DNA of 64,000 nucleotides from Neoalteromonas facilis (GCF_002807665.1 NZ_PEAY01000003.1:623815-687814); one strand, 5' to 3'; positions 30,023 to 40,227 are shown, numbered from the stretch's first letter. Translations and numbers: made by a program. Notes: generated by a model not told the origin, from the letters alone.

Positions 30023-31390
30023 ATGGCTAAACGAAAAACCGCATATGTTTGTTCTGACTGTGGCGCGGAGTACCCGCGATGGCAAGGTCAATGCAACGAT
30101 TGTAACGCATGGAACACCATCTCAGAGGTCGTGTTGGCACCCAGCAATCATTCCGGTTCCCGTAATCTAAGTGGTTATGCGGGACAAACGCAAGCACAAA
30201 TTACGCCCCTAAACGAGATTGTGTTGACCGATCTACCGCGTTTCTCTTCGTCGTTCCAAGAGTTAGATCGAGTGCTTGGCGGAGGGATTGTTCCCGGCGC
30301 CGCTATGTTGATAGGCGGGTCACCCGGAGCGGGTAAAAGTACCTTGTTACTACAGGTCATGTGCGCGCTCGCTCAATCGATGAATACCTTGTATGTGACC
30401 GGCGAGGAATCTTTGCAACAAGTTGCATTGCGCGCGGATCGGTTAGGTTTGCCTAAGGATAAACTATCGCTTCTGTCAGAAACTAGCGTCGATACGATTT
30501 GCGATTTAGCGTTAAAGCATAAACCACAAGTGATGGTAATCGATTCCATCCAAGTGATGCATGTGGCCGATGTGCAATCGGCACCGGGGAGCGTTTCGCA
30601 AGTGCGAGAAAGCGCTGCATTCTTAACGCGTTTCGCCAAGCAAAACCACATTGCCATGTTTATAGTGGGGCATGTGACGAAAGAGGGACACTTAGCCGGC
30701 CCTAAAGTATTGGAGCACTGTATCGACAGTTCGATGATGCTGGATGGCGACAGCGACAATCGCTATAGAACGCTTAGAAGTCACAAAAATCGTTTTGGTG
30801 CGGTCAACGAACTGGGCGTATTTGCGATGACGGAGACAGGTTTAAAAGAGGTAAAAAATCCGTCGGCCATTTTTTTAAACCGTCACGATGTAGAGTCACC
30901 TGGAAGCAGTGTTATGGTGGTTTGGGAAGGTACGCGCCCCTTGCTAGTAGAGCTCCAAGCGCTGGTTGACTACACCCAGCTTAACAATCCCAGAAGAGTC
31001 GCGGTGGGATTGGAGCAGAATCGATTAGCGATGTTGCTCGCTGTATTACACCGACATGGCAATATACAAATGAATGATCAAGATGTTTTTGCCAATGTAG
31101 TGGGGGGGGTACGTGTTAGTGAGACCGGCGCCGATTTGGCCTTATTAGTCGCTATGGTGTCGAGCTTTAGGAATCGACCTCTCGCACGGGATTTAATCGT
31201 TTTTGGTGAAGTGGGATTGGCCGGAGAAATACGTCCAGTTCCGAATGGCACAGAGCGTTTGACTGAAGCCGCTAAGCATGGCTTTAAACGTGCAATCGTG
31301 CCATTTGCCAACCGACCCAAACAGCCGATACAAGGAATTGACGTTATTGGTGTAAAGCGTTTGGAAGAAGCCATTGAAGCGTTAACCTAA
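30023..31390 (+). CDS. radA: DNA repair protein RadA
   Basis: A RecA-like ATPase and branch-migration helicase used in homologous recombination, 455 residues. The N-terminal zinc finger is YVCSDCGAEYPRWQGQCNDC (four Cys). The Walker A motif is GGSPGAGKST (about 94-103), the RadA-specific KNRFG motif appears as HKNRFGA, and the C-terminal third is the Lon-protease-like domain (ADLALLVAMVSSF, GEVGLAGEIRPV). All parts are intact. serB-radA adjacency is common in gammaproteobacteria; here the PilZ gene is inserted between them on the other strand. Confidence 0.97.
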   Translation: MAKRKTAYVCSDCGAEYPRWQGQCNDCNAWNTISEVVLAPSNHSGSRNLSGYAGQTQAQITPLNEIVLTDLPRFSSSFQELDRVLGGGIVPGAAMLIGGSPGAGKSTLLLQVMCALAQSMNTLYVTGEESLQQVALRADRLGLPKDKLSLLSETSVDTICDLALKHKPQVMVIDSIQVMHVADVQSAPGSVSQVRESAAFLTRFAKQNHIAMFIVGHVTKEGHLAGPKVLEHCIDSSMMLDGDSDNRYRTLRSHKNRFGAVNELGVFAMTETGLKEVKNPSAIFLNRHDVESPGSSVMVVWEGTRPLLVELQALVDYTQLNNPRRVAVGLEQNRLAMLLAVLHRHGNIQMNDQDVFANVVGGVRVSETGADLALLVAMVSSFRNRPLARDLIVFGEVGLAGEIRPVPNGTERLTEAAKHGFKRAIVPFANRPKQPIQGIDVIGVKRLEEAIEALT

Positions 31391-31634
31391 AAGCGTATCT
31401 CAGATATTGGCGCTCATCAGTATTTGGCACTGAAGTCGCCGATTTTAGGCTGTATCTGTATCCTTTTTGCTACATTTTTACCCGTTTGTACCGATATGTA
31501 CTAGTCTTGGATGTATTGCTGCGATGTAAACAATCTCAGCGTATTTATGGGTACCTTAAGGCCTTGTGTGAATGTTCTTGTATGTTACTACGTGAGCGCA
31601 AAGCATTTAGGGCCTGAAGTTCAAGGTGGAAGTT

Positions 31635-33881
31635 ATGCTCATATTAGAAAATTCTGCAGACAATATCCCGTACCAGATCGGCATGATCCTAGAGGTGCGA
31701 AAAATTCTAGACTCGCAACTTTCCCTGTCTGAAGGCTACCGCAATATTGAAATCATTATTTTGAGACTGCTGAATGCGGAGCGGATGAGCATTTTCCAAC
31801 GCAAGTTACACCAACATGAACTGGTGTCACAATTGAAAACAGGCAAAGAATTGGAAAGCATCAGTGTACCACTTACATTGCAAAGCATCGCGGGGTATGT
31901 GGCAACGTCACAGCGTTCCATCATTGTCGAAGATCCGTATGATGATGAAGTGATCCGGGGCATTCATCCTCGTTTACAGTTCAATAATCATTTTGATGAA
32001 ATGAGTGATTTTCACACCACTAACCTAGTGTGTGTACCTATAGTGCATGCAGGTGTTGTGCTCGGCGTTTTGCAAGTTCTCAATAAGCAAGATGATGTAT
32101 TCAACGAGGAAGATTTAGCCCTTGCGACTGATATTGCAAAGCTATTGGGTATGAAATACCACCATGAAATAGGCGGCACTTTAGGCCCTTTAGATTACTT
32201 AGTGAATTTGGGATTTTTAACTCATGAGGAATTGGACGAATACCGTAAACGATATGTTGGTTTAGGGGCTCTCGTCGCGCATTTAAAGCATAAGTTGGAG
32301 ATAAGTGATGAGGATATTGGCAGGTCGCTGTCGATGTTTTATCAAGTTCCTTATATCTCCTATGCGCCCGAAGACTACTATGTGCCTCAATTTGAAAACT
32401 CCTTGAACATGTCGTACGCCCTTCGCAATCAAGTCGTGGTGATTGCTAACAAGTCACATATTCCTATCATGTTAATGGGAAAACCGAACAATGCTGAATT
32501 GATATTAGAAGTTCAATCAGTCTTGGGACTTGATAAGTGTGAAGTTGCCGTTAGTTTGCCCGAGCATATTGAAAAGTATTTACGCGCGGAAACGTTCGCT
32601 GCTCATGCGTCAGGAGAGATGTCTACGCCTCGAGTACAACGAAGGGCTACACCGAAAAGGCATTTAGCCAGTGTTAGGATAAATGACGATGCGCCGGCCA
32701 ATATTCAATTTGTCTCGACAATGCTTGAAGATGCTCTTAAACAGGGAGTCTCTGATATTCATATCGAACCGGAGGTTGATGGTCCTACCTTGATCCGCTA
32801 TCGAATTGATGGGGATTGTCGCGATATCAATCGAATCACGCGGGATAAGCACGATGGTATCGTTGCGCGGATTAAAATCATGGCGAATCTTAATGTAGCG
32901 GAAAAACGATTGCCACAAGATGGGAAATTGTCGTTTATCTCGTCTGGCCGAAAATGCGAAATCCGTGTCGCAACTGTTCCTACAGTTGGCGGCGAAGCCA
33001 TTGTAATGCGAGTACTCTCTAACGCGAATGCTAAGTCGATAGACGATTTATTCCTTCATCCTAATGTTAGAGCAAGACTTGAACGCGTGATCCGGGCGCC
33101 ACACGGTATCTTTCTTGTGGTAGGCCCAACCGGTTCTGGCAAAACCACCACATTGCACTCTATTTTGACAGTTCTGAATCAACCTGGAAAATCCATTTGG
33201 GCCGCGGAAGACCCTGTTGAGATCACGCAAAATAGAATTCAACAAGTGCAAGTAAACCCTAAAATAGGGTTTACCTTTGCAACCGCATTGCGCTCCTTTT
33301 TGCGTTCAGACCCTGACATCATTCTGATTGGTGAAATGCGTGATAAAGAAACAGCAAAGGCCGCGGTTGAAGCGTCGAATACAGGGCATTTAGTATTGTC
33401 GACGCTGCACACAAATTCCGCGGTCGAATCGATTACCCGCTTGATTGATATGGGCATAGATTCAGTCAACTTTTCTGATGCGTGCGTAGGGATCCTTGCG
33501 CAGCGCTTATTGAAAGTGTTGTGTCACAATTGCAAACAACCCGTGACCTTGTCTGAAGAAGACAAGAATATGATCAGTATTATGTATGGAGAGCGCTTTG
33601 CTGATGAGCTGGAATTGCACAAGGTCGACACAATGTATGAAGCGGTGGGCTGCGAACAATGCGGTGAAACGGGGTATAAAGGCAGAATAGGCGTTCATGA
33701 GTTATTGACCATGACGAATGAATTGCGACGTCAGGTTATTAACCGTGAGCCAAGTGATCGTTTGGTCGAACAAGCTTACAATGACGGCCTAAGATTCTTG
33801 CATCAAGACGCCATTTACAAAGCGCTGTTGGGCTATACCGATATGAAACAAGTTCGGTTTTTATTGGGCATGACGGTGTAG
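31635..33881 (+). CDS. GspE/PilB-type ATPase with N-terminal GAF domain
   Basis: A 748-residue secretion or pilus motor ATPase. Residues about 15-170 form a GAF sensor domain (ending LVCVPIVHAGVVLGVLQVLN). Residues about 183-315 resemble the GspE/MshE N-terminal domain, but its c-di-GMP motif is incomplete. After a basic linker (330-345) comes the ATPase: Walker A GPTGSGKTTT (497-506), Walker B DIILIGEMRD (561-570), the HLVLSTLHTN box, and a four-cysteine zinc site (CHNC near 630, CEQC near 670). I prefer the ATG at 31635, with AAGGTGG upstream, over the GTG at 31626. No pilC, pilin or secretin gene is near. A c-di-GMP synthase follows. Confidence 0.88.
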   Translation: MLILENSADNIPYQIGMILEVRKILDSQLSLSEGYRNIEIIILRLLNAERMSIFQRKLHQHELVSQLKTGKELESISVPLTLQSIAGYVATSQRSIIVEDPYDDEVIRGIHPRLQFNNHFDEMSDFHTTNLVCVPIVHAGVVLGVLQVLNKQDDVFNEEDLALATDIAKLLGMKYHHEIGGTLGPLDYLVNLGFLTHEELDEYRKRYVGLGALVAHLKHKLEISDEDIGRSLSMFYQVPYISYAPEDYYVPQFENSLNMSYALRNQVVVIANKSHIPIMLMGKPNNAELILEVQSVLGLDKCEVAVSLPEHIEKYLRAETFAAHASGEMSTPRVQRRATPKRHLASVRINDDAPANIQFVSTMLEDALKQGVSDIHIEPEVDGPTLIRYRIDGDCRDINRITRDKHDGIVARIKIMANLNVAEKRLPQDGKLSFISSGRKCEIRVATVPTVGGEAIVMRVLSNANAKSIDDLFLHPNVRARLERVIRAPHGIFLVVGPTGSGKTTTLHSILTVLNQPGKSIWAAEDPVEITQNRIQQVQVNPKIGFTFATALRSFLRSDPDIILIGEMRDKETAKAAVEASNTGHLVLSTLHTNSAVESITRLIDMGIDSVNFSDACVGILAQRLLKVLCHNCKQPVTLSEEDKNMISIMYGERFADELELHKVDTMYEAVGCEQCGETGYKGRIGVHELLTMTNELRRQVINREPSDRLVEQAYNDGLRFLHQDAIYKALLGYTDMKQVRFLLGMTV

Positions 33882-34009
33882 CGTTAGTAAGTATTGACAT
33901 ACCCGACCTGTCCTTTTTGATCAATTTTAGACAGGCAACGAGACGCTTTTGTACTATCATAAAAAGAGCAAAGTATGTTGCGTCTAGCTGACGCCGGTGG
34001 GAGTCTTGC

Positions 34010-35434
34010 TTGATTAAGGCATTAAAGGGTAAACAGTTTCAAAATTTACTCACATTAATACTGCTAACATTATTTGTGGTATTCGTATCAACCGGATATA
34101 TCGCAATAAACAATATTGTTACCGAACAAAGCCGGATACAGCAGCAAGCAGTAAGTCCCGTCTATTCCCTTGTGAATCAGGAGTTACTAAAGCCCTTACA
34201 TATTGCGGAAACCTTCGCCGAATCCATTGATTTTTCAAGTCTGATCCAAAGTAATGAGTTTGATGAACAAGAGCTTATTGCCCAACTTGCTCGCATGGAA
34301 AAGCGACTTAACCTAACGTTCTTTGTGGCACTTGAAAATCAGCGCGTGCAGTTAATGTCAGATGGTAGACGTTTTGAGCTTATAGAAGGAAAAGTGTATT
34401 GGTATTTTGCAGCCAAAAAGAGCGACGAGCATATCCTCGCAGACTTAGGACAAGTGGGGGATGTACATTTATTTTTTGACGTGAAAATCCTTGGCGATAA
34501 TGGCGAATTTCTAGGCTTTGTTGGTGTAGGAAAGCGGATTAAGTCGTTCGTTGATTCATTTGCCGAGTATAAAAAAACCTACGGCTATGATTTTTTATTT
34601 GTAAATGAAAACAATCAAGTGATGCTTTCCTCATTACCTGATTTGATCGTTACTGGGGAGTTTATTCCGCCGTTAGATTCTCTGCCGTGGTTCACTGATG
34701 GTGATAAGGATTTAAATGAGTTAGACAGTGAGATTGTACAGTTAAACGATCAAGACGTATTGATCACTGAGATCGATATAGACCAACTTAGTTGGCGTTT
34801 ATTGTTGCTGATGCCGTTAGAAACTCGTCAGGCTAAATTAACTCGAACTTATATTGTCAACTCACTCTTAGCTTCGTCTGTCATTATCGTGTTGCTAACC
34901 GTGATGTTCAGTGCGTTTATCGTGTACAAACGCAAGCTCGAGCGCGATGTTGAAGTAGACCCATTAACAGGGTTGGTCAATAGAAACTACTTGAAACGTC
35001 GTTACCATCAGCTTAGTCGTCGTTCTCGGAATATATGTGTGGCGATCGTGGATCTGGATTTCTTTAAGCAAATCAATGACCAATACGGACATGTTGCCGG
35101 CGATCAAGTACTGCGGGAAACGGCGAATATTCTCACTTCAGTGGTGAGGAGTGATGACACCGTATGTCGTTGGGGCGGAGAAGAGTTTGTGCTATTGCTC
35201 CACGATTTACCGGTCTCTTCATGTAAATCGCTGATCGAGCGTGCTAGAGATAAATTGTCGCAGACGACGGTTTATTACGAAGGTAATACAATCAATTTTA
35301 CTGCGAGCTTTGGAGTAACCACTGGCAGTTCATCGCAACAGATGTCAAAGCACCTTGCTAATGCTGATATCGCATTGTATGAATCAAAGAAAAATGGACG
35401 TAACCGTTACACTTTCTACGAACCAACAGAATAA
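34010..35434 (+). CDS. Membrane diguanylate cyclase (Cache-like sensor plus GGDEF)
   Basis: A 474-residue inner-membrane enzyme predicted to make cyclic-di-GMP from two GTP. A membrane helix at about 12-34 and a second at about 281-307 enclose a periplasmic sensor of Cache-like character. The cytoplasmic GGDEF domain (about 320-470) has the GGEEF active site at 389-393 and an intact RxxD inhibitory site at 380-383, so product feedback is likely. The start is a TTG at 34010, the only start codon between the upstream stop and the first membrane helix, with GGTGGGA 6-7 bases before it. It follows the GAF-ATPase gene by 128 bases. Confidence 0.9.
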   Translation: MIKALKGKQFQNLLTLILLTLFVVFVSTGYIAINNIVTEQSRIQQQAVSPVYSLVNQELLKPLHIAETFAESIDFSSLIQSNEFDEQELIAQLARMEKRLNLTFFVALENQRVQLMSDGRRFELIEGKVYWYFAAKKSDEHILADLGQVGDVHLFFDVKILGDNGEFLGFVGVGKRIKSFVDSFAEYKKTYGYDFLFVNENNQVMLSSLPDLIVTGEFIPPLDSLPWFTDGDKDLNELDSEIVQLNDQDVLITEIDIDQLSWRLLLLMPLETRQAKLTRTYIVNSLLASSVIIVLLTVMFSAFIVYKRKLERDVEVDPLTGLVNRNYLKRRYHQLSRRSRNICVAIVDLDFFKQINDQYGHVAGDQVLRETANILTSVVRSDDTVCRWGGEEFVLLLHDLPVSSCKSLIERARDKLSQTTVYYEGNTINFTASFGVTTGSSSQQMSKHLANADIALYESKKNGRNRYTFYEPTE

Positions 35435-35491
35435 AACAATAATACGATAGTGAAAGCAGTCCTACAGGCCTGTTGTAAAGTAGTCAAATAG

Positions 35492-35514
35492 GGCGATCTA
35501 GGAGATAGATCGCC
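35492..35514. repeat. Perfect hairpin between convergent GGDEF and ettA genes
   Basis: A 9-bp perfect inverted repeat (GGCGATCTA / TAGATCGCC) with a 5-base loop lies between the two convergent 3' ends. There is no T-tract on either side, so it is a weak terminator candidate at best. It may serve as a shared 3' mRNA hairpin. Confidence 0.4.
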
Positions 35515-35530
35515 ATAGAAAGAAGTATGA

Positions 35531-37198
35531 CTACTTGCTGATACGCTTGTATTTGAGACGATGAGGCTCAACTACATCCTGACCAAAGTTGTCTTTCAAC
35601 CACGTTTCATAGTCGCTGTAATTACCTTCGAAGAAGTTCGTTTTACCTTCATCTCGGTAGTCTAGAATGTGGGTTGCAACGCGGTCTAGGAACCAGCGGT
35701 CGTGCGAGATAACCATGGCGCAGCCCGGGAATTCAAGCAGCGCATTCTCAAGTGCTCGCAAGGTTTCAACGTCAAGGTCGTTGGTTGGCTCATCCAGCAG
35801 TAACATATTGCCGCCGGCCTTCAACAATTTCGCCAGGTGCACACGATTGCGTTCACCACCCGATAAATCTTTGATGAATTTTTGCTGATCGGTGCCTTTA
35901 AAGTTAAATCGACTGCAATACGCACGGCTATTAATTTCAAAGTTACCAATTCGGATAATATCTTGATCATCCGAAATCTCTTTCCAAACAGTATTATTGC
36001 CATCCATGTGATCACGGAATTGCTCAACGCTGGCTATTTGCACGGTGTCACCTAAATCAATAGCCCCTTCATCAGGTTGCTCTTGCCCTGTGATCATACG
36101 GAACAAGGTTGATTTACCCGCACCGTTGGGCCCGATAATACCAACGATAGCCCCTTTGGGGACATTGATGTTCATGTCATCAATCAGTACGCGATCACCG
36201 TATGATTTCTTCAATCCTTTGATGTCTAATACTTTGTCACCTAAGCGCTCACCCGGGGGTATAAATAATTCGTTAGTTTCATTACGCTTTTGGTAGTCGC
36301 CGGTATTGAGCTCTTCAAATCGAGCCATACGCGCTTTGCTTTTTGCTTGACGACCTTTCGGGTTACTTCGTACCCATTCCAGCTCTTGTTTAATCGACTT
36401 CTGACGTGCTGATTCGGTGCGCTCTTCTTGCTCCAAACGTGCTTCTTTTTGTTCTAACCAAGATGAATAGTTGCCCTCCCATGGAATACCTTCTCCACGG
36501 TCAAGCTCCAAAATCCAACCCGCAACGTTATCAAGGAAGTACCTATCGTGGGTGATGGCCACTACAGTACCTTCATAATCATGTAAGAAACGTTCTAGCC
36601 ATGCGACCGATTCTGCATCCAAGTGGTTAGTCGGTTCGTCGAGCAACAACATATCTGGTTTTTCCAGTAGTAAGCGGCACAAGGCAACACGACGGCGTTC
36701 ACCACCCGATAACTTTGATACATCGGCATCCCATGGTGGCAAGCGAAGCGCATCGGCGGCGCGCTCTAGTGCATTTTCAAGATTGTGGCCATCTTTTGCT
36801 TGAATAACGGCTTCAAGCTCGCCTTGCTCTTTCGCTAGCGCATCAAAATCGGCACCTTCTTCGGCATAGGCAGCGTAGACTTCTTCAATTCGCTTGAGTG
36901 CGTGTACGACGTCAGCTACAGCGTCTTCGATATTGCCGCGCACGTCTTTACTCTCATCAAGTTTTGGCTCTTGCGGTAAGTAACCTATTTTAATACCCGG
37001 TTGTGGACGCGCTTCACCTTCAATATCAGTGTCAACGCCGGCCATGATGCGAAGTAGTGTTGATTTACCAGCGCCGTTTAAACCCAATACGCCTATCTTG
37101 GCGCCAGGGAAGAAGCTTAATGAAATGTTTTTAAGAATATGCCTGCTGGGTGGGACGATTTTGCCTACACGATGCATGCTGTAAACGTACTGCGACAT
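35531..37198 (-). CDS. ettA: Energy-dependent translational throttle protein EttA (ABC-F ATPase)
   Basis: A cytoplasmic ABC-F protein of 555 residues that binds the ribosomal E site and gates the first elongation step according to ATP/ADP. It has two ABC cassettes with Walker A motifs GLNGAGKST and GPNGAGKST, signatures LSGGERRRVALCRL and LSGGERNRVHLAKL, and Walker B motifs LLLDEPTNHLD and LLLDEPTNDLD. There are no membrane segments. The linker between cassettes carries the basic arm (KQELEWVRSNPKGRQAKSKAR) typical of EttA. It is divergent from lpxD. Confidence 0.96.
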   Translation of the reverse strand: MSQYVYSMHRVGKIVPPSRHILKNISLSFFPGAKIGVLGLNGAGKSTLLRIMAGVDTDIEGEARPQPGIKIGYLPQEPKLDESKDVRGNIEDAVADVVHALKRIEEVYAAYAEEGADFDALAKEQGELEAVIQAKDGHNLENALERAADALRLPPWDADVSKLSGGERRRVALCRLLLEKPDMLLLDEPTNHLDAESVAWLERFLHDYEGTVVAITHDRYFLDNVAGWILELDRGEGIPWEGNYSSWLEQKEARLEQEERTESARQKSIKQELEWVRSNPKGRQAKSKARMARFEELNTGDYQKRNETNELFIPPGERLGDKVLDIKGLKKSYGDRVLIDDMNINVPKGAIVGIIGPNGAGKSTLFRMITGQEQPDEGAIDLGDTVQIASVEQFRDHMDGNNTVWKEISDDQDIIRIGNFEINSRAYCSRFNFKGTDQQKFIKDLSGGERNRVHLAKLLKAGGNMLLLDEPTNDLDVETLRALENALLEFPGCAMVISHDRWFLDRVATHILDYRDEGKTNFFEGNYSDYETWLKDNFGQDVVEPHRLKYKRISK

Positions 37199-37326
37199 TT
37201 ATGCTCTCATTTTTGTGAATTTAAAGCCGTATTGTAGTTAATTCCGATACTATTTCGCTACTCTAATAGCACCTTTTCTCGAATTACCCTAAAATTCGCC
37301 TCTAAATGATTCAGTTAGGACACAAC

Positions 37327-38355
37327 ATGCAACAATTTTCGGTCAGTGAGTTAGCCCTGCATGTGGGCGCAGAGCCGGTTAATGACGATACATTAAATGC
37401 AGCGGTTATCACGGGGGTTAACACCCTGATGTCAGCCAATGCACAGCAATTATCCTTTTTTACTAACAGTAAATATAAAGGTGAGCTAGCGGAAACTAAT
37501 GCTGGCGTGGTACTGGTTTCTGAAGAGCATGCGGATTTGATTCGCGATAGAGCATTGATTGTCAGTAATCCGCATGTGGCGTTTGCGAAGGTTGCTCAAT
37601 TATTTGATTCAACGCCACGCGTGGCGTCCGGTATTGCCAGTAGTGCGGTTATCGCCTCGACAGCACGTTTAGGAGAAAACGTAAGTGTTGGCCCCAATGC
37701 TGTCATTGGAGAGCATGCTTACCTTGGAGACAATGTTCAAATCGGTGCCAACAGTGTGATTGGTGAGCATGTCGAAATTGGCCAAGACAGCGTTATATTT
37801 CCTAATGTCACTGTGTATCATCGTGTCCAATTGGGCCAGCAAGTTACCGTACACAGCCAAACGGTGCTGGGTTCTGATGGATTCGGTTATGCCAATGAGC
37901 GTGGCGAATGGTTACCGATTCCGCAAACTGGAACGGTGATTGTTGGTGACCGCAGCCAAATTGGCGCCGGCTGTACCATCGACCGCGGTGCGTTGGAAGA
38001 TACCATCATTGGCACAAATGTAATCATTGATAATCAGGTTCATGTGGCTCACAACTGCCGTATCGGCGACCACTCCTGTATCTGCGGGCAAACCGGAATG
38101 GCCGGCAGTGTCACGATTGGTAAGTATGTAGTAATAGCCGGTGGTGTTGTTATCAATGGCCATTTATCCATTGCTGACAAAGTCCAAATTACCGGATTTT
38201 CGATGATCACTTCCGATATTACAGAGGCAGGTGTTTACTCATCGGGCCAGCCTGCATTGCCGAATAAAGAGTGGCGCAAAAACGCTGTCAGAGCACGTCA
38301 ATTGGACGATCTATTTAACCGCGTTAAGCAGTTGGAAAAGCAACTCGGGAAATAA
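37327..38355 (+). CDS. lpxD: UDP-3-O-(3-hydroxyacyl)glucosamine N-acyltransferase
   Basis: A 342-residue acyltransferase that adds the N-linked hydroxyacyl chain in lipid A synthesis. The N-terminal uridine-binding domain (FSVSELALHVGAEP, QLSFFTNSKYKGEL) is followed by a long left-handed beta-helix of hexapeptide repeats (from about 105 to 290). The catalytic His lies in VHVAHNCRIGDHS. The ATG at 37327 has AGGA 7 bases upstream and matches the family start; the ATG at 37306 is less likely. Unlike the usual lpxD-fabZ-lpxA-lpxB cluster, the gene is alone between ettA and glyA, so it may be a second lpxD copy. Confidence 0.93.
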   Translation: MQQFSVSELALHVGAEPVNDDTLNAAVITGVNTLMSANAQQLSFFTNSKYKGELAETNAGVVLVSEEHADLIRDRALIVSNPHVAFAKVAQLFDSTPRVASGIASSAVIASTARLGENVSVGPNAVIGEHAYLGDNVQIGANSVIGEHVEIGQDSVIFPNVTVYHRVQLGQQVTVHSQTVLGSDGFGYANERGEWLPIPQTGTVIVGDRSQIGAGCTIDRGALEDTIIGTNVIIDNQVHVAHNCRIGDHSCICGQTGMAGSVTIGKYVVIAGGVVINGHLSIADKVQITGFSMITSDITEAGVYSSGQPALPNKEWRKNAVRARQLDDLFNRVKQLEKQLGK

Positions 38356-38492
38356 ATCTAGGCTATACGACAACTATCTAACAAAACGGTATACTTAGCG
38401 ACCAAAATGACTAGAATATGCGCTCGTAATTTTTCCGCTGCGCATGTTTTACAACATTGCGTAAACTCACATCTCGCTGTTAAGGAGCCTTT

Positions 38493-39749
38493 ATGCTGTC
38501 TCGCAACATGACCATTGCTGATTTCGACCCTGAACTCGCAAAGGCAATAGAAAACGAAAATACTCGTCAAGAACACCATATCGAGTTGATCGCATCTGAA
38601 AACTATTGCAGTCCACGTGTACTTGAAGCGCAAGGCTCTCAGTTAACTAACAAATACGCAGAAGGATATCCGGGCAAGCGTTATTACGGCGGCTGTGAAT
38701 ATGTAGATATAGCAGAAGAGTTAGCAATTGAGCGTGCGAAGCAATTATTCGGTGCAGACTACGCCAATGTTCAGCCACACTCAGGCTCTCAGGCTAACAG
38801 TGCTGTATTTATGGCATTGATTGAAGCAAATGACACTGTATTGGGTATGAGCCTTGCCGACGGTGGGCACTTAACTCACGGTTCACACGTGAACTTTTCG
38901 GGTAAAACCTACCATGCCGTACAATATGGTTTGAATGAAGAAACCGGTGAAATCGATTACGCCCAAGTTGAAGCGCTGGCTGAAGAACATAAACCGAAGA
39001 TGATTATCGGTGGCTTCTCGGCGTATTCAGGCATTGTCGACTGGCAACGTTTCCGCGCTATTGCCGATAAAGTGGGAGCATATTTGTTGGTCGATATGGC
39101 GCACGTAGCGGGCTTGGTTGCAGCGGGGCTATATCCAAACCCATTACCTCATGCTCATGTGGTAACAACCACTACGCATAAAACGCTAGCAGGCCCACGC
39201 GGTGGATTGATCCTGTCTGCTTGTGGCGATGAAACAATTTATAAAAAATTAAACAGCTCGGTATTCCCTGGTAATCAAGGTGGTCCATTGTGCCATGTGA
39301 TTGCTGCTAAAGCGGTAGCCTTTAAAGAAGCGCTTGAGCCAGAATTTAAAGTCTATCAGCAACAAGTATTAGTGAATGCCAAGGCTATGGTATCGGTAAT
39401 GCAAGCTCGCGGTTACAAGATTGTATCCAACGGGACTGAAAACCACTTATTCCTGTTGGATTTGATTGATAAAGATATTACTGGAAAAGACGCCGATGCG
39501 TGGTTGGGTAATTCAAACATCACCGTAAACAAAAACTCGGTACCGAAAGATCCACGTTCTCCATTTGTGACCAGCGGCCTTCGTATTGGTACGCCAGCGA
39601 TTACGCGCCGCGGTTTCAAAGAGGCGGAAGCAGAGCAAGTGGCTAACTGGATCTGTGACGTACTTGATAGCAATGGTGATGATGCCGTTATCGCGCGAGT
39701 GCGTGATGAAGTTGTTGCACTGTGTGCACGTTTCCCTGTTTACGCGTAA
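38493..39749 (+). CDS. glyA: Serine hydroxymethyltransferase
   Basis: A PLP enzyme interconverting serine and glycine while charging tetrahydrofolate with a one-carbon unit, 418 residues. The N-terminal [21 protein letters not shown] and [18 protein letters not shown] are diagnostic, and the PLP lysine is in [14 protein letters not shown] (near residue 230). An AAGGAG ribosome site sits 7 bases before the ATG. nrdR and the rib genes follow within 8-21 bases, so a glyA-nrdR-ribDE transcript is likely. Confidence 0.98.
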   Translation: MLSRNMTIADFDPELAKAIENENTRQEHHIELIASENYCSPRVLEAQGSQLTNKYAEGYPGKRYYGGCEYVDIAEELAIERAKQLFGADYANVQPHSGSQANSAVFMALIEANDTVLGMSLADGGHLTHGSHVNFSGKTYHAVQYGLNEETGEIDYAQVEALAEEHKPKMIIGGFSAYSGIVDWQRFRAIADKVGAYLLVDMAHVAGLVAAGLYPNPLPHAHVVTTTTHKTLAGPRGGLILSACGDETIYKKLNSSVFPGNQGGPLCHVIAAKAVAFKEALEPEFKVYQQQVLVNAKAMVSVMQARGYKIVSNGTENHLFLLDLIDKDITGKDADAWLGNSNITVNKNSVPKDPRSPFVTSGLRIGTPAITRRGFKEAEAEQVANWICDVLDSNGDDAVIARVRDEVVALCARFPVYA

Positions 39750-39757
39750 TCAAGTAA

Positions 39758-40207
39758 ATGCATTGTCCGTTTTGCACTGCACAAGACACTAAAGTGATTG
39801 ACTCTCGGCTGGTGGCCGAGGGTCATCAGATCCGTCGTCGTCGAGAGTGTGTCGATTGCCATGAACGTTTCACTACGTTCGAGTTAGCGGAACTCGTGTT
39901 ACCGCGCGTGATCAAGCGTGATGGCAGCCGCGACCCGTTTAACGAAGAAAAAATGCGCGCGGGGATGCTCAGGGCGTTGGAAAAAAGACCGGTTAGTACA
40001 GAGCAAATTGAACAGTGCATCGTTAAAATAAAATCCGCTCTGCGGGCGACAGGTGAACGAGAAGTGTCAAGTGAGATGGTCGGTAATTTGATCATGGATG
40101 CACTTAAAGAATTGGACAAAGTTGCTTATGTTCGTTTCGCTTCCGTTTACCGCTCCTTTGAAGATATTCGTGAGTTTGGCGAAGAGATTGCCAAGCTCGG
40201 CGATTAG
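39758..40207 (+). CDS. nrdR: Transcriptional repressor NrdR
   Basis: A 149-residue ATP/dATP-sensing repressor of ribonucleotide reductase operons. The N-terminal zinc ribbon has MHCPFC and CVDCHERF (four Cys), with the basic [16 protein letters not shown] segment between. An ATP-cone domain follows (about 48-140, starting [17 protein letters not shown]). It sits between glyA and ribD, the common gammaproteobacterial context. No nrd genes are in the window, so its targets are elsewhere. Confidence 0.97.
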   Translation: MHCPFCTAQDTKVIDSRLVAEGHQIRRRRECVDCHERFTTFELAELVLPRVIKRDGSRDPFNEEKMRAGMLRALEKRPVSTEQIEQCIVKIKSALRATGEREVSSEMVGNLIMDALKELDKVAYVRFASVYRSFEDIREFGEEIAKLGD

Positions 40208-40227
40208 TCCACAGCAGACGTTATCAC

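Noticed and set aside
33907..33935. CCTGTC / GACAGG inverted repeat after the GAF-ATPase gene as a terminator
   Set aside because: Only 6 bp of stem, a 17-base loop and no T-tract follow, so it is too weak to call.
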